A stretch of DNA of 64,000 nt, taken from NCBI RefSeq assembly GCF_001405015.1, contig NZ_CYZX01000001.1, forward strand, positions 189,315-253,314. Direction: 5' to 3'. This DNA is from Clostridium disporicum (GTDB taxonomy: Bacteria; Bacillota; Clostridia; Clostridiales; Clostridiaceae). Position numbers and translations under genes: made by a program. Below the pieces are notes generated by a model, which saw nothing but the letters and a program-made list of their open reading frames with translations, searched no databases and was not told where the DNA came from. The stretch's first letter is position 1. Every line of letters begins with the position of its first letter. Below are positions 34,402 through 44,029 of the stretch, piece after piece.

Positions 34402-34923
34402 ATGGAGAACTTGTTATATACATCATCACCTATGGATGTAATAAATTATATTAAAACCATAAACAAAAACTATGAGATTTGGATTGATTTCAAAGATGAA
34501 ATAAAGTATATAGATCCCGAAGGAATGATAATAAAACAAAATATAGTAGACCCTATTAAAATTACTTATTCTAATATAAATCCAATATTTAAAATATATA
34601 GAAGAAATAAAAATTGTTGTATTTTAAAAATTATTATACCTGAATTCACAATAACATTTCCTAATTTACACAATCTTACTTATACCTTTTTAGAGAATAG
34701 TTTAGATTTACATTTAAACTTACTTCATTTTACTGTTGAATATTCTGATATAGATAGTTATTTTGATAATGGATTAGAACAATATTTAAAGAGAACAGTA
34801 GATTCAATATTGCATCAACAATTTATATCTGATAATGGCTATACATTAAAATGTAGCAATTATACTACTTATGTATATAGTGTTATTCAGAGTAATAAAA
34901 AGAGAAAAAATAATTTATCATAA
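34402..34923 (+). CDS. Unknown protein, 173 residues
   Basis: No family recognised. The start ATG follows AAGGAGTGA, a good ribosome site. The sequence is rich in Ile, Asn and Tyr with many short beta-like stretches (IWIDFKDEIKYID, CCILKIIIPEFTITF) and an amphipathic helix near 120-140 (LEQYLKRTVDSILHQQF). No signal peptide or membrane helix. It sits divergently from ygfK and ends in a terminator; nothing links it clearly to purine metabolism. Confidence 0.6.
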   Translation: MENLLYTSSPMDVINYIKTINKNYEIWIDFKDEIKYIDPEGMIIKQNIVDPIKITYSNINPIFKIYRRNKNCCILKIIIPEFTITFPNLHNLTYTFLENSLDLHLNLLHFTVEYSDIDSYFDNGLEQYLKRTVDSILHQQFISDNGYTLKCSNYTTYVYSVIQSNKKRKNNLS

Positions 34924-34948
34924 ATTACTTAACAAAAGTATAAAAAAA

Positions 34949-34986
34949 GAAAATGTGCTATCCAATAATTTGAATAGCACATTTCT
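34949..34986 (+). terminator. Terminator after the 173-residue unknown gene
   Basis: AAATGTGCTAT pairs with ATAGCACATTT (within 34949-34986) around a loop of about 12 nt, with A/T tracts. Confidence 0.7.
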
Positions 34987-35119
34987 TAATTAACTTTTAA
35001 TTAATAATCAATAGCATTGAAACGTAGTTTAACTATATAGTGTTCCAACCTACATAGTTACTATATATACTATACCATATTTTCAATTAAAATAAAGATT
35101 TATTTTTACTATTATATAG

Positions 35120-35596
35120 TTATTTTAAATTTGATATTGTTATATTTGCTAAATTTAAATTTAAGGTAATTTCTTTATTTATTAATTTAACACTTTCGAT
35201 ATATAAATCATTTATATGAACCTTTTGACTTTCATCACAAATACTATTTAATATCTTTTCTAGTTCAATTTTAAATGTGTTACTGTCATATGTTATTCCA
35301 TCAATAGAAGTTATTGAATTTATAATAAGATTCATAGATTTTTTTACTAAAGGATTAGTAATATCTTTTTTTGCTAGTTTAAAATCTACTACTTTAATGT
35401 AAACTATATTATTATTAACTGGTAATAGTGCTAGCTTAGCTTCAAAATCAACATTTAGCCCTACTACCCTATATGACCCACCAATAATTATATTATCAGT
35501 AATTTCTACTTTGTTTATAGTAACTTTATCTAATAACTTACATATGCTTAATATATCATCTTTTGATAATGTCCATACTAAATTTTTAAATTTCAT
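35120..35596 (-). CDS. Unknown protein, 158 residues
   Basis: RBS GAGGTGAT before ATG 35596. The sequence alternates hydrophobic and polar residues in long stretches (GLNVDFEAKLALLPVNNNIVYIKVVDFKLA), suggesting a beta-sheet-rich, lipid-binding-like fold reminiscent of DUF2993-type proteins, without a clear motif. No signal peptide. It starts 68 bp after the molybdopterin oxidoreductase stop and may be cotranscribed with it. Confidence 0.6.
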   Translation of the reverse strand: MKFKNLVWTLSKDDILSICKLLDKVTINKVEITDNIIIGGSYRVVGLNVDFEAKLALLPVNNNIVYIKVVDFKLAKKDITNPLVKKSMNLIINSITSIDGITYDSNTFKIELEKILNSICDESQKVHINDLYIESVKLINKEITLNLNLANITISNLK

Positions 35597-35664
35597 ATAA
35601 TATCACCTCTCTATCTATATATATATTTATTTATAAACAGTTTGTAATATTATATAAAAATAAT

Positions 35665-37656
35665 TTAAATTTTTTCTATTTGTATAAAGGTTTCATTGTA
35701 GGTAACTTGTCCACCAATATCAGAGATTTCTGATACTGTTATAAAGTTTGGATTACCATGTTTTTCCCACCAACCTACGTACATCATAGCAATGTTATCA
35801 GCAATAGATTCATCAATACTTACTTCTGCTTTTATCGATCCATTTTCAGATTTTAATCTTACAACTTCTTTATCATAAACAAAAATATTATTTGCCATTT
35901 TTTTATTTATGTATACTTTAGAAATAGATTTTTTATCCATCATATGCTGGCTAAAAAGCGTCTCTTTACTATGATTTGTTAAAAGTCTAAAATTATTTTT
36001 ATTATTAACTGTAAATGCTTCTGGTTTTATATCAATTTCGAACTTTCCTGAAGATGTTAAAAATTTATTGTCACTCCACGGTATACTATCCTGTAAGGTT
36101 ATATATGAATTTTTAATTTTATCTAAGCTAATATCTTTATAATGCTCTTTAAGAGGAGCAATAACCTTATTTAAATACTCTTTTTTAGATACATTAGGAT
36201 AATCTATCAAATTAAGCTTTTTTGCTAACTCTCTAAAAAAATAATACTCATCCATAAATTTATTCTTTGGTTCAATAATTTTTTCATTATAAATTATATA
36301 TGGATTCATCATTGAACTAAATAATAAGTCTTCACTTTCTAAACTACTTGTAGTAGGAATAAACAAATCACATACTTGAGCAGTATCCGTCATAAACATA
36401 TCAAAACAAACTTTAAACTCTATTTTAGAAAATGCTTTTTTTAGATTATTCAAGTCAGGTAGTTGATTTAATAAATTACTCTTGGTAATTACAGCCATCT
36501 TTAATGATTCTCTATACTCCTCACTTAAATCATTACTATTTTTAGAATAAATATTTTCTCTATAAGTATCATTATGATTTATAGTATCATTTATAAAGTC
36601 TGCTAAGTGACTTGCATAAAAATATCTATTATTAGCATAATTATAGCTTTTATACGGATCAGTATCTAAAACAGATGCAAAAGTCTTATTTGCATAGTTT
36701 ACACCACCGCCTGATATCCCAATTTGACCTGTAATAGCACCTAATGTATCAATTGCTCTAATTGTATTTCCACCGTTACTATATTTTTGTAACCCATAAC
36801 CTAGTAAAATAGTAGAATATTTATCTGTGTATATATTAGCTAATTTCTCTATTTCTTCTAAAGAAACACCAGATTTTTTAACAAGATCTAAATACTTAAG
36901 TGATTTCAAATAAGATCTATATCTATCAAATCCATTTACATAACTCTCTACATAATTCAAATCACATAAATTATTTTCAACTATATATTTTCCTATAGCA
37001 AGTGCTAGTGCACAATCTCCACCTGGATTTACTCTTATATACTTGTCAGAAATTTTAGCCGTATCTGTATATATTGGATCAATAACAATTATCTTGCTAC
37101 CATTTGCTTTGGCCTTCTTTATCATTTGCATTGTGTGAATAGTAGTATTTGCAGGATTTTTACCCCATATAAATATGTTATTACTGTTAATCATATCTTC
37201 TAATGAATGACTTTTAGAACTTCCAAAATCAAGTTTTTGTGCTGCAATTCCAGCACTCCAACAAGGTCCCCCTTTACTTTTAGATACTCCTCCATAGAAA
37301 TTAAAAAATATATCTCCAATACTTTTTAGTAAAGATCCGTTGCCATATTGTTCATAATACATAATAGATCTTGTAGAATATTTTTCTTTATAAAAAGATA
37401 ATTTTTCAGATAGAATATCTAATGCTTCTTCAAAATTAATCTCTTTCCATTTACCATTTACTTTAATTAAAGGACTATATATTCTCTTTGGATGATTTAA
37501 TCTTTCTAAATGAGCTAATCCTTTTTTACATATGAATCCTTTTGTATATGGATGCTCCTTATCACCTTGAATTTTTATATTATTGCCATCTTTATAAACA
37601 TTAAACTTACAACAATCAGCACAATCTAAAGTACAACCATGGCTAAATTTCTTCAT
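35665..37656 (-). CDS. Molybdopterin oxidoreductase, YyaE-like
   Basis: 663 residues of the DMSO reductase superfamily. The N-terminal 4Fe-4S motif is C8-X3-C12-X3-C16-X26-C43. The GPCWSAG stretch near 133 lies where the molybdenum ligand is expected, making Cys a candidate ligand (inference). IFIWGKNPANTTIH and IIVIDPIYTDTA are the bis-MGD-binding loops, and the C-terminal MopB domain (FRLLTNHSKETLFSQH region) is present. No Tat signal, so it is probably cytosolic. Substrate unknown. It needs molybdenum cofactor; no mo-cofactor genes are in the window. It lies 54 bp downstream of a methyltransferase gene. Confidence 0.88.
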   Translation of the reverse strand: MKKFSHGCTLDCADCCKFNVYKDGNNIKIQGDKEHPYTKGFICKKGLAHLERLNHPKRIYSPLIKVNGKWKEINFEEALDILSEKLSFYKEKYSTRSIMYYEQYGNGSLLKSIGDIFFNFYGGVSKSKGGPCWSAGIAAQKLDFGSSKSHSLEDMINSNNIFIWGKNPANTTIHTMQMIKKAKANGSKIIVIDPIYTDTAKISDKYIRVNPGGDCALALAIGKYIVENNLCDLNYVESYVNGFDRYRSYLKSLKYLDLVKKSGVSLEEIEKLANIYTDKYSTILLGYGLQKYSNGGNTIRAIDTLGAITGQIGISGGGVNYANKTFASVLDTDPYKSYNYANNRYFYASHLADFINDTINHNDTYRENIYSKNSNDLSEEYRESLKMAVITKSNLLNQLPDLNNLKKAFSKIEFKVCFDMFMTDTAQVCDLFIPTTSSLESEDLLFSSMMNPYIIYNEKIIEPKNKFMDEYYFFRELAKKLNLIDYPNVSKKEYLNKVIAPLKEHYKDISLDKIKNSYITLQDSIPWSDNKFLTSSGKFEIDIKPEAFTVNNKNNFRLLTNHSKETLFSQHMMDKKSISKVYINKKMANNIFVYDKEVVRLKSENGSIKAEVSIDESIADNIAMMYVGWWEKHGNPNFITVSEISDIGGQVTYNETFIQIEKI

Positions 37657-37710
37657 CTAAACACACCTTTACTATTTTAAAATTTTTATAACTCTAATTT
37701 TATCGTATTA

Positions 37711-38649
37711 TTATTGACTATTAACTGCAATTGTTATATACCTTGTAAACCTATTTTTAACAATTGTACCTTTATCTATAACTTTAAAACCTTCTTGCAT
37801 AAGTTCTTTATCCATATCTTCAAAACTTATTAAAATCACTTTTTCTGCAATCTTTCTACTGGTCTTAATAATTTTAACTTGCTCTTCATAAGTTATAGGG
37901 GAAAATATCCCATAAGGTATATCAATTATAGCTATATCGTATTTTTCTTTTAAGTTATGCATATCATTACAAATAATAATATCTCTATCATATCCAAAGA
38001 ACTCAATATTATTTCTTGCATTATGAGCTATTTGCTTACTTATTTCAATACCTTTAATATCTATACCCAAGTCAAGTCCCTCTAAAACAACTGTACCAAT
38101 ACCACAACATGGATCTATAACTTTACTATCTAGATTATTTTGAACTGCTATGTTTATTATTGCTCTAGCCATTTTTAAACTTAATCCGTTAGAATAGGAG
38201 TGAGGCATTTTATCAAACCGTTGCCAAGATAAATCATTCTTTTCATATTCTCCAAATATATAGTTATTATTAATTTTTGTAATAGCTAAGTTTACCTTAG
38301 GATTATGTATGTCAGGAAATCCTATTATTACAAATCCAATCTCTTTTACTGCTTGTAATCTTTGATTATAATCTATATCATCATAATCCGACTTAATATA
38401 ATTTACTTTAAAGTCGTTATAAGCAATTTTATTATCTCTTATATGCTCTACTATATTATCTATATCTATTGATGAATAAATAATTGATATTTTATGTTTA
38501 ATAAAAGCACTCCTTGATGGTTTTATATTCACTTTAGAATAAATATATTTTTCCTTTGGTACATTGCCAAATATATATTTCATTTCCATATCGCATAAGC
38601 TTTTCTCATAGTCTTGATAATTTATTATATATAAGTACTCTTTTATCAT
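37711..38649 (-). CDS. TRM11/UPF0020-like RNA methyltransferase
   Basis: 312 residues. Residues 1-140 form a THUMP-like N-terminal region. The Rossmann methyltransferase domain has motif I VIDPCCGIGTVVLEGL (about 185), GIEISKQIAHNARNNI (motif II) and a DIPYG motif IV, the D-P-P-Y-like signature of N2-guanine methyltransferases acting on tRNA. ATG 38649 follows GAGGAG at 7 nt; the GTG at 38664 belongs to that site. The exact target nucleoside is unknown; tRNA G10 or similar is inference. Confidence 0.8.
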   Translation of the reverse strand: MIKEYLYIINYQDYEKSLCDMEMKYIFGNVPKEKYIYSKVNIKPSRSAFIKHKISIIYSSIDIDNIVEHIRDNKIAYNDFKVNYIKSDYDDIDYNQRLQAVKEIGFVIIGFPDIHNPKVNLAITKINNNYIFGEYEKNDLSWQRFDKMPHSYSNGLSLKMARAIINIAVQNNLDSKVIDPCCGIGTVVLEGLDLGIDIKGIEISKQIAHNARNNIEFFGYDRDIIICNDMHNLKEKYDIAIIDIPYGIFSPITYEEQVKIIKTSRKIAEKVILISFEDMDKELMQEGFKVIDKGTIVKNRFTRYITIAVNSQ

Positions 38650-38782
38650 CGAGTTTCTCCTCACTTAATTTAATAATGAAACTCTTTCTACTATAGTAAA
38701 ATGAGTACATTTTAGTATTTTCATTTGTATATTGTACCATAAAACAATAGATTTACTAATATAAATAATAACTAATATAATA

Positions 38783-38817
38783 AAAAGCCTCTAAATCTAA
38801 TTTGATTCAAAGGCTTT
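38783..38817 (-). terminator. Weak terminator after the 64-residue gene
   Basis: AAAGCCT pairs with AGGCTTT (38783-38817), with an inner AATC/GATT pair and T residues on the minus strand. Confidence 0.55.
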
Positions 38818-38820
38818 CTA

Positions 38821-39015
38821 TTATTTATATAAATTATCTTCTATTATCTTATTTGCAATTAATCCTATGTTTACTTCTTTTATATCCATATATACATCAA
38901 TAATTCTATCAACTAAAGTTACTTCAACATAATTTACAACTTCACCGCTCTCATCTGTGTATGTTATTATGTCGTAAGTTATTATCTCATCTTTAAGCGC
39001 TTTTTTAGAAATCAT
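38821..39015 (-). CDS. Small protein of unknown function, 64 residues
   Basis: A clean AGGAGGAAAAAG site precedes ATG 39015. The product (MISKKALKDEIITYD and so on) is acidic, has a beta-like centre (VVNYVEVTLVDRIID) and a C-terminal helix. It resembles small conserved clostridial proteins without known role. It follows the permease gene on the other side of a 68-bp gap. Confidence 0.6.
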   Translation of the reverse strand: MISKKALKDEIITYDIITYTDESGEVVNYVEVTLVDRIIDVYMDIKEVNIGLIANKIIEDNLYK

Positions 39016-39083
39016 CTTTTTCCTCCTATGTTTTATATTTATTGATTATATCATAAAAACCATAAAAAATAATATATAGTTTT

Positions 39084-40418
39084 TTATTTTTCTATATTTA
39101 AAATATCTTTAGGTAAAATTAAATTCAATACTGTTGCAGTTACAAATCCTCCAACAATAGCTTGTCCAAACATGCTTTGGAACCATGATGGTAAATGTTG
39201 CATAACTTCTGGACAGTTACTTAATCCTAAACCTACTGCACAAGATGCAGCTACAATAAGACCACTTCTCTCTGATATCTTTCCTTCTTCTATTAATAAA
39301 TTAAGACCACTTATACTTATCATAGCAAACATTAATAATACTGCTCCTCCTAGAACACAATTAGGAATTGAAGCAACTATAGCCCCTAATTTTGGAATAA
39401 ATGAACATAGAATTAGAAATATAGCACCAGTCATTAATACAAATCTGTTAACTATCTTAGTCATAGCTACTAATCCAACATTTTGACTAAATGATGTATT
39501 TGGCATAATACCAAATAATGTTGCTACAGCTGAACCAAAACCATCAGCATGAACAGCTCCTTCTAACTCATTATCAGTTATATCTCTTCCTAATCCACCT
39601 ACAGCTATACCTGTATTATCACCGATAGTTTCTACTGTAGTTGCTAGATAAACTAGTAAATATGGTATTATGGCTTCAATTTTGAAAGTATAACTTAAAC
39701 CTTCGATCATAAATATTGGCTTTGGTATTGAAAACCATGCTGCTTCAGCTACACCTGTGAAATCAACCATACCGAAAACTACAGCAATTATATATCCTAC
39801 TATTACTCCTATTAATATTGATGAAATACTCCAAAATCCTTTAGCAAATTGTTTTAAAGCAATTATAACTAAAAATACAATTAAACCGATTACAATATTG
39901 GCTATACTACCAAAACTCGGATCACTCTGTAATCCTACACCTCCACCTATAAATTGAATTCCTACCGGAATTAATGATATGCCTAATATTAAAACAACTG
40001 TTCCTGTAACAACATGAGGTAATATTTTTCTAAGAGGTTTTATAATAAATCCAAGTAAAAATTCCATTATAGCCCCTAATAATGATGCCCCCATAATTGC
40101 GCTATAACCAAATTGTGTTCCTACACTAATACTTACTGGTATAAATCCTGAGCTTGTTCCCATTACAACAGGCAAGCCTGAACCTATTTTCCATATAGGA
40201 TATAATTGAATTAATGTTATAAGTCCAGCTACAAACATAGCATTTTGCAATAAGATAACCTTTACATTAGTGTTAATATTTAATACGCCAGTAACAACAA
40301 GTAAAGGTGCTAAATTACCAGCATACATTGCTAGTACATGCTGCATCCCGAGAGGAATTGCATCCTGCAGAGGTACTCTTCCCTCTAATCGATACATATT
40401 CTCTTTTTTACAATTCAT
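39084..40418 (-). CDS. NCS2-family xanthine/urate permease
   Basis: 444 residues with 12-14 membrane helices. The nucleobase-cation symporter-2 signatures are present: MQHVLAMYAGNLAPLLVV at the start, VVMGTSSGF, TTVETIGDNTGIAVGG (substrate-binding Glu), and the helix-9 region NTSFSQNVGLVAMTKIVNR. It should import xanthine, urate or a related purine with protons. RBS GGGGGAGAGG. Substrate cannot be fixed, but closeness to guaD and ygfK suggests xanthine or urate. No purine riboswitch is visible upstream. Confidence 0.92.
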   Translation of the reverse strand: MNCKKENMYRLEGRVPLQDAIPLGMQHVLAMYAGNLAPLLVVTGVLNINTNVKVILLQNAMFVAGLITLIQLYPIWKIGSGLPVVMGTSSGFIPVSISVGTQFGYSAIMGASLLGAIMEFLLGFIIKPLRKILPHVVTGTVVLILGISLIPVGIQFIGGGVGLQSDPSFGSIANIVIGLIVFLVIIALKQFAKGFWSISSILIGVIVGYIIAVVFGMVDFTGVAEAAWFSIPKPIFMIEGLSYTFKIEAIIPYLLVYLATTVETIGDNTGIAVGGLGRDITDNELEGAVHADGFGSAVATLFGIMPNTSFSQNVGLVAMTKIVNRFVLMTGAIFLILCSFIPKLGAIVASIPNCVLGGAVLLMFAMISISGLNLLIEEGKISERSGLIVAASCAVGLGLSNCPEVMQHLPSWFQSMFGQAIVGGFVTATVLNLILPKDILNIEK

Positions 40419-40582
40419 TTACCTCTCCCCCTTAATATTTTTACATAATAAATTTAATTTATATTTATGTATAATATAATTAATATTAATATGTTCCACT
40501 ATTTATACATAGGAATTATGGTATTTGTTTTATAAATTAATATAATATTACTATATAATAACTTAACTTAAATTAAACAAAA

Positions 40583-40607
40583 AAGTCTTGGTATAACTCC
40601 AAGACTT
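40583..40607 (-). terminator. helD terminator
   Basis: AAGTCTTGG (40583-40591) pairs with CCAAGACTT (40599-40607), with a long T-run on the minus strand. Confidence 0.9.
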
Positions 40608-40617
40608 ATTAATAATT

Positions 40618-42789
40618 TTATTTAATATCATATAATGATTTATTTTTTGGCAATATTGTTTCTATAGATTTAGATGAAAATATAACTAATTTGTGTAATG
40701 CTCTAGTGCAAACAGTATAGAACAAATTACTATCTTCTCTATCTAAGTAATTTTCACCATCTGCAACTATAACTCCATCAAATTCTAAACCTTTTGCTAA
40801 ATAAGATGAAATTACATTTATACCATTTTTCAATTCTGAATTTTCATTATCTATAATGTTTATATCTAAATTAAAGTTTTTTAAACTATTAAATATATTT
40901 TTAGTAGTTTCTTTATTTTTGCATATCACTGCTATAGAACTACATTCTTTATCTTTCATATCTAGTATTGCATTTTTTATAGATATGATTAAATTACTAT
41001 CATTAATAATTATTTTAGGATTTTCACCTATTCTTTCTACTGCTTCTATCGGTTCATGGGTATCTAAAATTTCCTTAGCAAAATTTGTTATATTAGCAGT
41101 TGATCTATAGCTCTTAGAAAGAATAGCAACTTTTACATCGTCAAAAACTTCTAAAATGCTATCTTTATTTTTTACATTTGAATATTTATCTATCCTTTGG
41201 TTTAAATCTCCCATAATAGTTATCTTTGCATTACTAAAAGACTTTCTTATTAATTGATAAAATAATGGACTATAATCTTGAGCTTCATCTATAAGTATAT
41301 GCCTCATATTACTATAATTTCTAAAGCCTTCCATAGCAGCTCTAATATATATAATTGGTGTTAGATCTTCATATTTTACTTCTTTATCTAATATATATTC
41401 GATTGTATATTCTTTAATATCTTTCAAGTCATCGTTTGTGTACTTCTCGATATTTTCCCATAGAAGTTTGTATATAGCAACATTATCTAAAGTTTTTATC
41501 ATTTTATCTACTTGTCTATTTACTTCTTCTTTACAATAAGTATAAAACTCTTCTTTATCTTCTATATAATCTAAAGCTAAATTATCATCTGAAGCTAAAT
41601 ATTTAGTTTCAAGTTGAGAAAATAAACTTTGCTTAACGACATCAATTCTATTTAATAATGGTATATCCTTAAATCTAGTTAAAAATGTTTTTTTAACTAC
41701 ATCTTTGCTTATAACTTCAGAATTATCTATAATTATAGGATTTATTTCTATTAAATGATTTGGAAGATCCTTTGTATATTTATCTAAAATAGACATAAAT
41801 TTTGTAGTATTTTTGTATTCCATAGATTTTGATCTAATTTTAAAGCTAGTATTTTTTCTATCTACTGAATATATATAATCTAGATGTTCATTTTTACTTT
41901 CAAAAATATAATTTGTTGGTAAAAATCTCTTTGAATATAACTCAAAAGTAGTCTGTAATATATTACTTTCTCCAAGGTCAGGCAATACATCAGATATATA
42001 CTCTGCAAAAACTTCATTAGGACTGAAAATTAATATATTATCGGCTTTTAAGCTTTTTCTATTTTTATATAATAAGTAAGCTGCTCTGTGTAGTGCTATA
42101 GAAGTTTTACCTGATCCAGCAGCTCCTTGAATAAATAATATTTTACTATCATCATTTCTAATAATATCATTCTGCTCTTTTTGGATTGTTGCAACTATAT
42201 TTTTCATCTTATCTGTTGCATTTCTATTAAGCATAGTACTTAGATTTTCATCGCAAAGAGATTCATTAGAATTATGCATAAAAACTATTTTTCCATTTTT
42301 TATATTAAACTGTCTACTAAACTCTATTTCTCCAGTTATGGTTCTATTTGGTGCTTTATAATACGCTGGTCCAACTTCAAAATCATAAAACATATTAGAT
42401 ACAGGAGAACGCCAATCAAATACTAAGAATTCAAAATCCTCTTCATTTTCTACAGTAGATAATCCAATATAAAAACTTTCAGCTTCTTCTCCGTCTTCTT
42501 TAAAATCTAATCTTGCAAAGTAAGGTGACTTTAATTGTCTTTCTAATGTTTTAATCCTTGAAATTTTGCTTGCATATAATTTTTCCTCTAAGGCAACCTG
42601 CCCACAATTTTCATTTATTTCAATTTCATCTAATTCACTTCTATTATCCCAAAGGAATTTTCTGTGTTCTATAATAGATTTATCTTGATTAGAACTTGAA
42701 ACTCCATAATTCTCTAATAAACTATTTATTGTATTTATAGTATTTGATAAATACTTTTCTTCATCTTTTATGTCCTTACCTATAAGCAT
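40618..42789 (-). CDS. HelD-like RNA polymerase recycling helicase
   Basis: 723 residues of superfamily 1. The N-terminal part (about 1-130) is helical and coiled, as in HelD arms. FLVFDWRSPVSNMFYDF is a HelD hallmark. Walker A FIQGAAGSGKTSIALHR (about 219-235), motif II ILIDEAQDYSP, GDLNQRIDKYS and the C-terminal SYLAKGLEFDGVIVADG and FYTVCTRALHKL motifs complete the SF1 core. HelD uses ATP to release RNA polymerase from DNA in Firmicutes, which is known for the family. It could alternatively act as a DNA helicase. RBS AGGAG. Confidence 0.88.
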   Translation of the reverse strand: MLIGKDIKDEEKYLSNTINTINSLLENYGVSSSNQDKSIIEHRKFLWDNRSELDEIEINENCGQVALEEKLYASKISRIKTLERQLKSPYFARLDFKEDGEEAESFYIGLSTVENEEDFEFLVFDWRSPVSNMFYDFEVGPAYYKAPNRTITGEIEFSRQFNIKNGKIVFMHNSNESLCDENLSTMLNRNATDKMKNIVATIQKEQNDIIRNDDSKILFIQGAAGSGKTSIALHRAAYLLYKNRKSLKADNILIFSPNEVFAEYISDVLPDLGESNILQTTFELYSKRFLPTNYIFESKNEHLDYIYSVDRKNTSFKIRSKSMEYKNTTKFMSILDKYTKDLPNHLIEINPIIIDNSEVISKDVVKKTFLTRFKDIPLLNRIDVVKQSLFSQLETKYLASDDNLALDYIEDKEEFYTYCKEEVNRQVDKMIKTLDNVAIYKLLWENIEKYTNDDLKDIKEYTIEYILDKEVKYEDLTPIIYIRAAMEGFRNYSNMRHILIDEAQDYSPLFYQLIRKSFSNAKITIMGDLNQRIDKYSNVKNKDSILEVFDDVKVAILSKSYRSTANITNFAKEILDTHEPIEAVERIGENPKIIINDSNLIISIKNAILDMKDKECSSIAVICKNKETTKNIFNSLKNFNLDINIIDNENSELKNGINVISSYLAKGLEFDGVIVADGENYLDREDSNLFYTVCTRALHKLVIFSSKSIETILPKNKSLYDIK

Positions 42790-42816
42790 TAAATTTTCTC
42801 CTCTACTAATAACAAA

Positions 42817-43566
42817 TTAATATTCTACTTTTAACATACATAGTCCTTTGGCTGGAGCCTTTTCCCCTGCTTTGCTTCTATCTTTTTCTTCTAAGATACT
42901 TCTCATATTTTCAATAGATAAATTACCTTTACCCACTTCAATTAATGTACCTACAATAATTCTTACCATATTTAATAAGAATCCATTACCATTAATAGTG
43001 ATAGTAATTATATTATCCTTTTCATTTATATTAATATAGTTTATAGTCCTTATTGTTGATTTCCCATTTTTAGCCTTAAGACTTGTAAAACTTCTAAAAT
43101 CATGAGTACCTATAAGTACTTCTGAAGCTTCTATCATTTTGTTAACATCAAGTTTTTCTTCAATATGATAAGAGTACTTCTTCATAAATACATTACAAAA
43201 ATCATTATTATCAATAGTGTATTTATAAGTTTTAGAAATTGTATTTAATCTTGAATGAAATCTTTCACTACAATTCATCATATCCTTAATGACTATATCT
43301 TCAGGTAAATACATTTTTAAGTATGATTTAAACTCACTTATACTTGCTGTACTGTTAGTTTTAAAGTTAGCTACATAATTGTCTGCATGAACACCAGTAT
43401 CTGTTCTTCCACAACCAATTACTTGTATATCATCACCTGTCATTTTAGATAATACTTTTTCTATTTTATCTTGAATTGTAGATACACTGCTTCCCTTTAT
43501 ATTTTGTTTTTGCCAACCTTTATATCTGCTCCCATCATATTGGATTATCATTCTTATATTTCTCAT
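42817..43566 (-). CDS. truA: TruA, tRNA pseudouridine(38-40) synthase
   Basis: 249 residues. Converts U38, U39 and U40 of the anticodon stem-loop to pseudouridine. The catalytic Asp56 is in GCGRTDTGVHA, and the family motifs FHSRLNTISKTYKY and GTHDFRSFTS are intact, as is NGNGFLLNMVRIIVGTL. Length is normal. RBS AGGAGAAAAAA. It is followed 27 bp later by helD and preceded by a small unknown gene. Confidence 0.97.
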   Translation of the reverse strand: MRNIRMIIQYDGSRYKGWQKQNIKGSSVSTIQDKIEKVLSKMTGDDIQVIGCGRTDTGVHADNYVANFKTNSTASISEFKSYLKMYLPEDIVIKDMMNCSERFHSRLNTISKTYKYTIDNNDFCNVFMKKYSYHIEEKLDVNKMIEASEVLIGTHDFRSFTSLKAKNGKSTIRTINYININEKDNIITITINGNGFLLNMVRIIVGTLIEVGKGNLSIENMRSILEEKDRSKAGEKAPAKGLCMLKVEY

Positions 43567-43591
43567 TTTTTTCTCCTAGTTTAAATAATAT

Positions 43592-43942
43592 TTATTTAAT
43601 AGTTAACAATGCTTCTTTTATTTTATTAGCTTCATCTTTTGTAAGCTTAATCTCTTTAATATCTATTGTATTTGGATCAATTAGCAATGAAAACTCTTTA
43701 AGCCACACATTACCATCAATAATACTATTTTTAATTATTTCAGAACCAGATTCTTCATCATAAATTTCTTCTAATTCTTTATATGGTGTTAATACTGCTA
43801 TTCTTCTGCAGGCCTCTTCATATTGTTCATATATGTTGAAGAAGCTATTATAGCTTTCAAATGTATTAGTAGCTGTTACAATTTTTAAGTATAAATTTAA
43901 TTCTTTTGCTAAGTCAATAGCTCTTACAAATTCTTCTTTCAT
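43592..43942 (-). CDS. Small helical protein of unknown function, 116 residues
   Basis: The frame opens at ATG 43957, but that codon overlaps the GGAG site; ATG 43942 lies 9 nt behind it and is preferred (MKEEFVRAIDLAKEL). The sequence is mostly alpha-helical and acidic, with an EEACRRIAVLTPYKELEEIYDEE stretch and a C-terminal TKDEANKIKEALL helix. No motif recognised. It lies between truA and the helicase/exonuclease gene on the same strand. Confidence 0.6.
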   Translation of the reverse strand: MKEEFVRAIDLAKELNLYLKIVTATNTFESYNSFFNIYEQYEEACRRIAVLTPYKELEEIYDEESGSEIIKNSIIDGNVWLKEFSLLIDPNTIDIKEIKLTKDEANKIKEALLTIK

Positions 43943-44029
43943 TAAGTTTTTCTCCATAAATGTTATTAACGATTATAAGCTTATATAAAGCCTTTAAACA
44001 TTATATCATATTTCTATTTTCTCTTATAC

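Noticed and set aside
40419..40617. Purine riboswitch upstream of the xanthine/urate permease
   Set aside because: None of the conserved purine-aptamer core strings could be found on the minus strand; the region is only AT-rich.
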